Below are positions 56,872 through 64,000 of a DNA stretch of 64,000 nucleotides, in pieces. The stretch's first letter is position 1; each line of letters opens with the position of its first letter. The notes under the pieces are model-generated. The model made no database searches. It saw only the letters and a program-made list of their open reading frames with translations, and was not told where the DNA came from. The translations under genes were made by a program, and so were the position numbers. This stretch comes from Pseudomonadota bacterium (GTDB taxonomy: Bacteria; Myxococcota_A; Polyangia; Polyangiales; Polyangiaceae), in NCBI GenBank assembly GCA_023398955.1, contig JAEWRL010000087.1, forward strand, positions 83,810-147,809, in the 5' to 3' direction.

Positions 56872-57856
56872 TGAATATTTCGATGACTCCCACCACCCTC
56901 TGTTTGGCGTCGACGACGACCAGTGCCTTCAAGCGCAGGCGGTGCATTCGCTCCTGCGCTTCCCGGATTGTCGCGTCCTCCCGCACCGTCACTGGCTTGC
57001 GGGTCATGAACTCGGAGATGGGGCGCTGGAGCGCTTGGGCGTCCTGCTGAAGCGCACGTCGCAAGTCGCCATCGGTGACGATCCCCAGCGGGCACTGGTA
57101 ATCATCAGTCACGATGACGAGACCACACCGTCCACTGCTCATCGGCAGCAGAGCATCGCCCAGGAGGGTCGTCGCTGGCAGAAGGGGCAGCTGCTGGGTC
57201 TGCATCACGTCCGCCACGCGGTTCAGGAGCTGGGATCCGAGGGCGCCGCCCGGATGAAAGCGTCCGAAATCCTTGGCGGTGAAGCCGCGCTGGACCATCG
57301 CGGACATGGCGAGGGCGTCGCCGATGGCCAGGGTGACGAGTGCGGATGTGGTCGGCACGAGGTTGTGCGGACAAGTCTCGCGGTCCACGGAGGTGTCCAG
57401 GACCACTGTCGCTGCTCGACCGATCGAGGAGCTGCGTTGCCCGACGAGCGCCACGATAGGGATTCCGAGCTCGAGGAAATAGGGGAGCAGTTTCACGAGC
57501 TCCGTCGTCTCTCCGCTGTTGGAGATGACGATGAGCAGGTCCATGGCTGTCACCATTCCCAGGTCGCCATGGGCGGCTTCACCGGGATGAAGGAACACGC
57601 TCGGCGTCCCAGAGCAATTCAGAGTTGCGGCGATCTTTCGGCCGACTAGGCCGGACTTGCCCATCCCGGACACAACGACACGCCCAGCGCAGTCGAGGAC
57701 GTGCCCGAGGGCCCGGCAGAATTCATCGTCGATTCGTGAAGCAAGCTTATTCAGCGCGCTTGCCTGGTTGAGGATGGAGGCTCTTGCCGTGTCCAGCACA
57801 CCGATGTCGGGACGGGCTACCGGAACGGTCTCCAACGGCACCACTCGCAAAGTCAT
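56861..57856 (-). CDS. kdsD: Arabinose-5-phosphate isomerase (KdsD/KpsF)
   Basis: A 331-residue protein: SIS domain (GMGKSGLVGRKIAATL, HPGEAAHGDLGM, NSGETTELVKLLP) and two CBS domains (about residues 210-331, LVIVTDDYQCPLGIVTDGDLRRAL). It makes arabinose-5-phosphate from ribulose-5-phosphate, the first step to Kdo. It is the first gene of the capsule operon, so the operon promoter should lie in the 93 bases between it and the DUF3943 gene. Confidence 0.95.
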   Translation of the reverse strand: MTLRVVPLETVPVARPDIGVLDTARASILNQASALNKLASRIDDEFCRALGHVLDCAGRVVVSGMGKSGLVGRKIAATLNCSGTPSVFLHPGEAAHGDLGMVTAMDLLIVISNSGETTELVKLLPYFLELGIPIVALVGQRSSSIGRAATVVLDTSVDRETCPHNLVPTTSALVTLAIGDALAMSAMVQRGFTAKDFGRFHPGGALGSQLLNRVADVMQTQQLPLLPATTLLGDALLPMSSGRCGLVIVTDDYQCPLGIVTDGDLRRALQQDAQALQRPISEFMTRKPVTVREDATIREAQERMHRLRLKALVVVDAKQRVVGVIEIFNGR

Positions 57857-57949
57857 CTAATTCAACCCCGGTCTAAAGAAGCTGGAATCCACTCACGGAC
57901 CGTCGCTCTGGCTAACATCACGCCGATCCGACGACAAGATTCCCATTGG

Positions 57950-59500
57950 TTAAAAGGATACGTCAATCACCAGCCCGAGCTCCTCGGCCCTCACACTTGC
58001 CGAGGCCGCTCCGGCGTAAGATAGACGGTGGTTTACCTTACGGAATGCAGCCACGCCAACCTGCCGCACCATTGCCAGTCCGAATAGGTACTCGTACTCC
58101 GTTGTTATTTCATCGAAATCTGCGTCATGGGTGATCCGCTCCTGGGTACGATCCAGTCCCTCGGCCGAGTCGTAAGAACTATGGTGAGCTCGCCCCTCGA
58201 CCCACACCGGGCCGGCCCGCAGGCGCAGGGTAAGGGAGGCCGAAGGGCCCCAACCGTAGAAGTACCGTTCACGTTCGATGATCGTTTTGGTGCGGACTTG
58301 TTGGTCTCCCGCATGCTCTCGTAGCCACCCGGGAGCGGCGAGGCTGCTGATGCCGGCGAAGTCGAAGGACGCGCGCGCGCGCAGCTCCGCGGTGATGCCG
58401 TCGGCCCCGACGAACAGATCGATGCCTGGTCCAGGGAATTGAAGCGCACCCTGGCGGTCGTCAAAACCCTGGGCCTGACTGTTCCGGTAGCGGTAGCCAA
58501 GGTTGACGCCAGCGGTCACGGCGAGACCGCTCCGGGGGCTCTCCAGTTGCTGGTGATGCCATCCCGCGAGGAGGTTTTCGGCCGAGAGATGGCCGTCCAG
58601 GCCACCGCGAGCCTGCATGAGATCCAGCTCGAGGCGACTCACCTCGCCACTCCAGAACCAGCGCGTCAGCGCACCGCGGGCACGGTATCCTGGCAAAGAC
58701 ACGAGTGTGCCGTGAAAGCGAAGGTGGTGGATGGCATGCGAACTTGGGATGTGCGGCCCTGCCTGGAGCCACCCGAGCTGATACTGCAGCGAGAAGTCGT
58801 GCCACGGCTGCTGGTGACGAGCACGATCATTCAAGGCGTCGTTCAAGGATACGGAAGGGCCGAACGTCCATCGCAGCACGTCCTGTCCGACGGACGACGA
58901 CGGCGAAGCATTGAGATAGACGCCGAGCTTGTGCGCGAACTCCCCGATCAGCATGCCGGCGCCCGGCGTGACCATCATGTCGTTGATGCTGACCTTTTCG
59001 TTGAACTCGATGACGTACTCCCACAACGTGGAGCCGATGAGCGAAGTGGCGCTGGAGCTCCAGAATCCGAGTTCATTGCTGCGCGCAAGGGCATGAAAGG
59101 CGGCGCCGGAGAGGGGATGAAAGATGAAATTTATCGCGAATCCGTTGTTGTCGAAGCGCCAAGCTTCGCCGTTCAGACGTTCTTTCAAGCTGGGTTTGTC
59201 CCAGTCCAGGACGTTGCGGTCGTCGATGACGTACCAGGCTGCCCCGGCTCCCAGCGCCAACCCAAGCTCGAGTCCGGTGAGCCAATAGTTGGGCGTGGGC
59301 GTGCGCGCGCCGGCGGCTCCACCAGAGTAAACGGTCGAGGAGTTGGGTTCGAGTACATGGGGTTGCTGTGCCTCTGCATCGCGTGCCCCAGCGCCGGCCG
59401 ACGAGGCTGCGTATCCAGAGCCGGCGAGGAGCTGTAGCGCGCCAGCGCACGCAATCGGCGCCAAGCGTCCGCTCCAGGATACTGGCCTACCGCACATCAT
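57950..59500 (-). CDS. DUF3943 outer-membrane protein
   Basis: A protein of about 516 residues. A signal peptide lies near the start (IACAGALQLLAGSGYAAS); the family body has WRFDNNGFAINFIFHPLSGAAFHALAR and EYVIEFNEKVSINDMMVTP, marks of DUF3943. The C-terminal half is beta-rich and ends in Phe (LVIDVSF), as in outer-membrane barrels. Function unknown. ATG 59500 is chosen because it begins close to the signal peptide. It is divergent from ileS. Confidence 0.75.
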   Translation of the reverse strand: MMCGRPVSWSGRLAPIACAGALQLLAGSGYAASSAGAGARDAEAQQPHVLEPNSSTVYSGGAAGARTPTPNYWLTGLELGLALGAGAAWYVIDDRNVLDWDKPSLKERLNGEAWRFDNNGFAINFIFHPLSGAAFHALARSNELGFWSSSATSLIGSTLWEYVIEFNEKVSINDMMVTPGAGMLIGEFAHKLGVYLNASPSSSVGQDVLRWTFGPSVSLNDALNDRARHQQPWHDFSLQYQLGWLQAGPHIPSSHAIHHLRFHGTLVSLPGYRARGALTRWFWSGEVSRLELDLMQARGGLDGHLSAENLLAGWHHQQLESPRSGLAVTAGVNLGYRYRNSQAQGFDDRQGALQFPGPGIDLFVGADGITAELRARASFDFAGISSLAAPGWLREHAGDQQVRTKTIIERERYFYGWGPSASLTLRLRAGPVWVEGRAHHSSYDSAEGLDRTQERITHDADFDEITTEYEYLFGLAMVRQVGVAAFRKVNHRLSYAGAASASVRAEELGLVIDVSF

Positions 59501-59639
59501 GGCGCGCGATGATGTGGCACGTGCCGATGAATTGCTAGCTCCGAGCGCAAGGGGTGGCCTGCTGACCGATCGAGCCGCGATCATCGTCGGCCATCAGGCT
59601 CGACAGTCGTCGGGTGGTGCTATACGTGGGCCCGGTCCC

Positions 59640-62600
59640 ATGAGCGATCCCAATCCGACGCCTTTCAAGCCCGTTCCCACTCAACTGGACTTCCCACGGT
59701 ACGAGCGAGACGTCCTCGCTTTCTGGAAGGCGAACGAGATCTTCGAGAAGTCGACCTCCCTCCGTGGCAGCGGCGCGCCCTCCTTCGTTTTCTACGAGGG
59801 GCCTCCCACCGCCAATGGCGTGCCTCACAACGGGCACGTGCTCACTCGCGTGATGAAGGACCTCTTCCCACGCTACCAGTCCATGAGCGGCAAGCAGGTT
59901 CTCCGCAAAGGTGGTTGGGACACTCACGGTTTGCCGGTCGAGGTGGAGGTGGAGAAGGAGCTCCGAATCCACGGCAAGGCCGCCATCGAAGAATATGGAG
60001 TCGAGCCGTTCGTTGCGCGCTGCATCGAAAGCGTATTCCGTTACACGAGCGAATGGGAACGGCTGACTGAGCGCATAGGGTTCTGGGTGAGTCTGCCGGA
60101 TGCGTACGTCACCTACCACCGCAGCTATGTCGAGAGTGTGTGGTGGGCGCTCAGCGAGCTGTTCAAGAAAGGGCTGCTCTATCAAGGCCACAAGGTCGTT
60201 TGGTGGTGGGCTCAAGGCGGGACGGCGCTGAGCAGTGCCGAGGTTGGTCTCGGCTACAAGAGTGTGGATGATCCGAGCGTTTTCGTCCTGTTTCCCCTGG
60301 TGGAGGAGCCCTCGACGTCGTTGGTCGTATGGACGACGACGCCCTGGACCCTCCCTTCGAACGGGTACGCGGCGGTTCGCGCAACCTACGAGTATGCGAT
60401 CTGTGAGCTAGGAGGCCCCCTCTCGCCAAAGACGCAGAAGCGTGGTGGTGGCGGGACGCCCATGAGCGAGCCCCTCACCCTCGCCGCCGAGCGGCTTATA
60501 GTTGCAGCGGAGCTGCGCGCCGCCCTTGAGGAGAAGCTCGGCCGCCAGCTTGTCGTCATCGAGACGGTCAAAGGGAGCACGCTCGTCGGGAAGCGCTACG
60601 TGCCCCCCTTCGACTGCTTCTATGGCCACTTGAAGGATGCCACGGTCGCACTCGACTCTGGGGGGGACGAGTACCAATGGTGGCGGGTCATCGCCGAGGA
60701 CTTCGTCACGTTGGAAGCGGGCACCGGAATCGTGCACGTCGCGCCCGCCTTTGGCGAAGACGACAACAAGGCCCATAAGAGGCAGCTCACCGCCTACAAA
60801 GACCCAGATAGCGTCGAACTCCTCTGCGCGGTGGAGCCGAGCGGTGTTTTCTCCGAGGCCGCTGGCGAACGCTACCGAGGCCGCTGGGTGAAGGACGCTG
60901 ACAAGGACATCATCGCCGATCTCGCCGCGCGGGGAATTCTTGCTCACCAGGAGCTCTACCGGCACGACTATCCGTACTGCTGGCGAGCGGATGATGATCC
61001 CCTCATTCAGCTGGCGCGCCCTGCCTGGTTCATTCGCACCACCCAGAAGCTCGGCGATGCTCTCGCGAACAACGAGAGCGTCAATTGGTTGCCCGAGCAC
61101 ATCAAGAAGGGGCGTTTCGGTGACTTCCTCGAGAATAATGTCGACTGGGCGCTGAGCCGGGAGCGCTACTGGGGCACCCCTCTGAACGTGTGGCGTTGCG
61201 AGGCATGCGAGATGATGACCGCGCCCGCCAGCGTTTCCGAAATCGAGGGGAAAAGCCCCGCAGCTTTCGCGCATTGGCACGAGGCAAAGCGCCGTGACCC
61301 CTCCCTCAACGACCATCTCATCGTCCACAAACCCTGGATCGATCAGGTAACGTTTCCCTGCGACACTTGCGGCGCCACCATGCGCCGGGTGCCCGAGGTC
61401 ATCGATTGCTGGTTCGACTCGGGGTGCATGCCCTTTGCCCAGTGGGGCTTCCCGCACGTGGCGGGTTCGAAAGAGCGCTTCGATGCCGCCTTCCCCGCGG
61501 ACTTCATCAGCGAGGCGATCGACCAAACCCGAGGGTGGTTCTACTCCCTCCTCATGGTCAGCACGCTTGTGTTTGACGAGGAGACGCAGGTCCGGCTCGG
61601 TCTGAGTTCCCGCCGCGAGTACCCGCTGCCGTACAAGACGTGCATCGTCCTTGGGCACGTTTGTGACCGGGAGGGGAAGAAGGAGAGCAAGAGCAAGGGT
61701 AACTACACTCCTCCCGAGATCATCCTGGACCGCGTTCGTATGGACTTCGGGGTACTCGAGCAAGTGGCGGGGGTGGATGTGGCCCCAGCCGAAGCAGTGA
61801 TCGCTCGTGAGGACTTGGATGGGATGGATCTCAAGGACGGCGCGCGGGTCGTTGCCTACCGTTCCGACGCCGAAGGCGCCCAGCTCGAGCTCACGTTGCG
61901 AGCCAGTGCCAAGCTCCCTCGGCGGGTCGTGTTGCTCCACGAGCGGGAACGAGCGAAGCTGCGGGTCAAGCAAGTTTCCACTGGGCTTCGCACGATGCCG
62001 GTCGAGGTCCCCCGCGTTCCCATCGAGGAACGTGTCACGTTGGAAGACCTGACGACACCCGCGCCGGGGGCGGATGCGTTCCGTTGGTTCTTCTACGCTG
62101 CCAGTCCGCCCTGGAGCAACACGCGGCACAGCCTGAGAAACGTGCGGACGCTCCAGAAGGACTTTCACGTCAAACTGAGGAACGTCTACTCGTTCTTCAC
62201 GATCTACGCGAATATCGATGGCTGGTACCCCGCTCAGCAGGCGCTGGCGGGCGCGGCCGTTCCTGAGCGGAGCGCGCTGGATCGGTGGATGATGAGCGAG
62301 CTGCACCTCGCAATCCGCGAAGTCCGCTCTGCACTCGATCGCTATTTGGTTTACGAGGCCGCCGGGCACCTGGTGGAACTCGTCGAGGGGTTGAGCAACT
62401 GGTACGTGCGCCGCAGTCGCGCGCGCTTCTGGGCACCGGGGCTGGATCTCGACAAGCGCAACGCCTACGCGACGCTCCACGAAGCGCTCGTCACGGTAGC
62501 CCGTCTAGCGGCGCCATTCATACCGTTCTTCAGCGAGGAGCTCTATCAGAACCTCGTGGTCCACGCCGGGCATCCTGGCGCAAAGGAGAGCGTTCACCTC

Positions 62601-63389
62601 GACGACTTTCCGACGGCTTCCCCAGCATGCATCGACGAGGAGCTATCGAGGGTCATGGGTGCGGTCCGCGAGATCGTCAGCTTGGGGCTGAGTGTGCGCA
62701 CCGCTAGCAGGCTCAAGGTTCGCCAGCCGCTGAGTAGGGCCGATGTGGTGTTAAACGACGGAGCCCTCAGGGAGACCCTCAGACCCTATGAGGATCTCGT
62801 CGTGGACGAGCTCAACGTCCACGAGCTTCGCCTGATGCATCCCGGGCACGAACAGGGGGCAGTAGCCTACCGGCTCAAGCCAAACTTCAAGACACTCGGC
62901 CCCAAGCTGGGGAAGCGGGTTCAGGCCGTGAAGCGTGCTCTGGAGGGTGCCAGCGGTGCAGGGCTCCATGCTGAGTTGTCGCGCGCGGGCAACATAAGAC
63001 TCTCCCTCGATGGCGAGGTGGTTCAACTCGATGCCGAGGACATCGAGGTCCAGGTAGAGGCAGCGCCGGGATTTGCCGCAGAAACCGGAAAGGTTGGGGT
63101 CGTTGTGCTTCATACGACATTGACCGGTGCCCTCATCGACGAAGGGCTGCTGCGAGAGCTCGTGAGCCGGGTTCAGGCGGAGCGAAAAGCCGCACAGCTG
63201 GACTTCGTAGACAGGATCCGACTCTGCGTGGACGGGAGCGAGCGGATGTTGCGGATAGCGCGCGAGCACGCGGCACACGTCCAAGGCGAGTGTCTCGCCG
63301 CGGAGCTGCGCCTTGGTGAGGCCCCAGCGTCGGCCGCTGAGCATACACTTGGTGAGGAGGTCCTCCGTGTCCACATTGAGCGGCTCTGA
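59640..63389 (+). CDS. ileS: Isoleucine-tRNA ligase with insertion after the KMSKS loop
   Basis: A 1249-residue enzyme from ATG 59640. The HIGH motif is HNGH (about residues 62-65). The KMSKS loop reads KKESKSKGNYTPPE (near 680), with Glu in place of Met. About 105 extra residues (near 700-805) lie between that loop and DAFRWFFYAASPPWSNTRHS, where usual IleRS continues directly. The editing domain, anticodon domain and C-terminal part are present. Length and layout fit the large, eukaryote-like IleRS class. Confidence 0.95.
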   Translation: MSDPNPTPFKPVPTQLDFPRYERDVLAFWKANEIFEKSTSLRGSGAPSFVFYEGPPTANGVPHNGHVLTRVMKDLFPRYQSMSGKQVLRKGGWDTHGLPVEVEVEKELRIHGKAAIEEYGVEPFVARCIESVFRYTSEWERLTERIGFWVSLPDAYVTYHRSYVESVWWALSELFKKGLLYQGHKVVWWWAQGGTALSSAEVGLGYKSVDDPSVFVLFPLVEEPSTSLVVWTTTPWTLPSNGYAAVRATYEYAICELGGPLSPKTQKRGGGGTPMSEPLTLAAERLIVAAELRAALEEKLGRQLVVIETVKGSTLVGKRYVPPFDCFYGHLKDATVALDSGGDEYQWWRVIAEDFVTLEAGTGIVHVAPAFGEDDNKAHKRQLTAYKDPDSVELLCAVEPSGVFSEAAGERYRGRWVKDADKDIIADLAARGILAHQELYRHDYPYCWRADDDPLIQLARPAWFIRTTQKLGDALANNESVNWLPEHIKKGRFGDFLENNVDWALSRERYWGTPLNVWRCEACEMMTAPASVSEIEGKSPAAFAHWHEAKRRDPSLNDHLIVHKPWIDQVTFPCDTCGATMRRVPEVIDCWFDSGCMPFAQWGFPHVAGSKERFDAAFPADFISEAIDQTRGWFYSLLMVSTLVFDEETQVRLGLSSRREYPLPYKTCIVLGHVCDREGKKESKSKGNYTPPEIILDRVRMDFGVLEQVAGVDVAPAEAVIAREDLDGMDLKDGARVVAYRSDAEGAQLELTLRASAKLPRRVVLLHERERAKLRVKQVSTGLRTMPVEVPRVPIEERVTLEDLTTPAPGADAFRWFFYAASPPWSNTRHSLRNVRTLQKDFHVKLRNVYSFFTIYANIDGWYPAQQALAGAAVPERSALDRWMMSELHLAIREVRSALDRYLVYEAAGHLVELVEGLSNWYVRRSRARFWAPGLDLDKRNAYATLHEALVTVARLAAPFIPFFSEELYQNLVVHAGHPGAKESVHLDDFPTASPACIDEELSRVMGAVREIVSLGLSVRTASRLKVRQPLSRADVVLNDGALRETLRPYEDLVVDELNVHELRLMHPGHEQGAVAYRLKPNFKTLGPKLGKRVQAVKRALEGASGAGLHAELSRAGNIRLSLDGEVVQLDAEDIEVQVEAAPGFAAETGKVGVVVLHTTLTGALIDEGLLRELVSRVQAERKAAQLDFVDRIRLCVDGSERMLRIAREHAAHVQGECLAAELRLGEAPASAAEHTLGEEVLRVHIERL

Positions 63390-63778
63390 GCGCGGGGCCA
63401 TCTACACCAAGCGCAGCAGCCCGGCCGCATAGATCGCGAACGCTTCTCGTCTCTCTCGGTGCCCCAGAACTCGGCCGATCCGCTCGAAGCACCCCGTCCG
63501 CCGTTTCTCGTCCTTCCTGTTTGCCACACTCGCCATACCCCCTGCTTGCACGCCTCCACAAACCGGGCCACGTACTTGGGGCAGTAGCGCTAGGGCCTGT
63601 CCCTGAATGCGGTTGGCTCTTCCGTAAACGTGCCCGTGCCCCCTAAGTTGATCGCCGCATTGCGTCAACTGCACTTTTGCGCCGAGAAACGTCATGGTAC
63701 GGCTCGGCCGTAGATACCAGGTCTCGCTTTGAACGATTACTTTTGAAGTGCATTTGGATTTTCGTGTACTGGTAGCCC
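63390..63778. other. Region between ileS and a mobile element
   Basis: A minus-strand frame (63695-63402) has no recognisable family and looks like remnant DNA. The left end of the insertion sequence should lie here, but I cannot identify its terminal repeat. Confidence 0.4.
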
Positions 63779-64000
63779 ATGCATGAGCGCACCACGACTC
63801 AGCGCAACAAGGACGGCACCGAGCGGGTCTACTGTCAGATCGTCGAATCTTTCCGCCGCCCCGACGGCGTTCTCAGCTCGCGCGTGCTTCTTCACCTGGG
63901 CGCCCGCTCGCCGCTGTTCGTTGCGAATCTCAAGGCCGCCTTGGCATCCAGCAAGCATGGCGTCGCCGTTGCTCCCGAGTCCAGCGCCCAGATGGTGCAC
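63779..64000 (+). mobile_element. IS1634-like transposase gene, 5' part
   Basis: ATG 63779 opens a frame to the window edge (74 codons) reading MHERTTTQRNKDGTERVYCQ and VESFRRPDG.LSSRVLLHLG. The pattern NKDG..Y.Q.VES.R...G....RVLL.LG is the N-terminus of IS1634/IS4-type DDE transposases. The catalytic domain is outside the window. Confidence 0.7.

Noticed and set aside
60408..62480. 690-codon open frame on the minus strand inside ileS
   Set aside because: It is antisense to strongly supported ileS, has no family features, and is typical of high-GC shadow frames.
63402..63695. 97-codon minus-strand frame after ileS
   Set aside because: Not recognised, and it overlaps a region likely to hold the end of an insertion sequence.

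Overview
The window is high-GC DNA that most resembles a myxobacterium (Myxococcota, Polyangia type). The signs are Hanks-type serine/threonine kinases with a DUF4388-like tail, a PEGA/TPR-type envelope protein beside a kinase-like protein, several secreted lipoproteins with long Gly/Ser/Thr linkers after the lipobox, and tightly packed operons joined by ATGA overlaps. The assignment is inferred from gene style; there is no rRNA or other marker to confirm it.

Layout. 1-2.0 kb: an acyltransferase (cut by the left edge) coupled to a short-chain dehydrogenase. 2.6-4.7 kb: an intact Ser/Thr kinase. 5.2-5.9 kb: two tiny coupled genes and a small Cys-rich frame. 5.9-9.0 kb: a secreted PQQ-type sugar dehydrogenase coupled to an SO2930-like c-type cytochrome. 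9-14 kb: a DcaP-like porin, an OmpA-type lipoprotein and two decayed four-helix-bundle fragments. 14-16.6 kb: a radical SAM/SPASM enzyme divergent from a lipoprotein built of seven four-cysteine repeats; this is the most novel-looking unit. 16.9-22.2 kb: an outer-membrane barrel, a CE15 glucuronoyl esterase and an arylsulfotransferase-like lipoprotein. 22.7-30.4 kb: a histidine kinase/receiver hybrid with degenerate catalytic motifs, gatC-gatA, nhaA, and rpsB-tsf.

30.5-37.3 kb is a nucleotide-sugar/glycan locus: a hexapeptide N-acetyltransferase, a fused GT4 glycosyltransferase plus phosphoglycosyl transferase, a WbpM/PglF-type dehydratase, a DegT aminotransferase and a Gfo/Idh oxidoreductase, together able to make and attach an acetamido sugar. 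An MlaF-like ATPase follows. 38.5-43.9 kb is an operon of a kinase-like protein lacking catalytic residues, a single-pass membrane protein, a PEGA/TPR-type protein, an LpxL-type acyltransferase and a polysaccharide deacetylase. 44.1-46.0 kb holds thiG, a VanZ-like gene and thiE.

46.0-57.9 kb is one minus-strand operon for a Kdo-linked, ABC-exported capsule: kdsD, a small lipoprotein, kpsM, kpsT, kpsE, kpsD, kdsA, a kdsC-kdsB fusion, kpsC and kpsS. It carries Kdo synthesis (KdsD, KdsA, KdsC, KdsB), the Kdo linker on lipid (KpsC, KpsS) and export (KpsM, T, E, D). A DUF3943 outer-membrane protein and a divergent ileS follow, and the right edge cuts an IS1634-like transposase gene.
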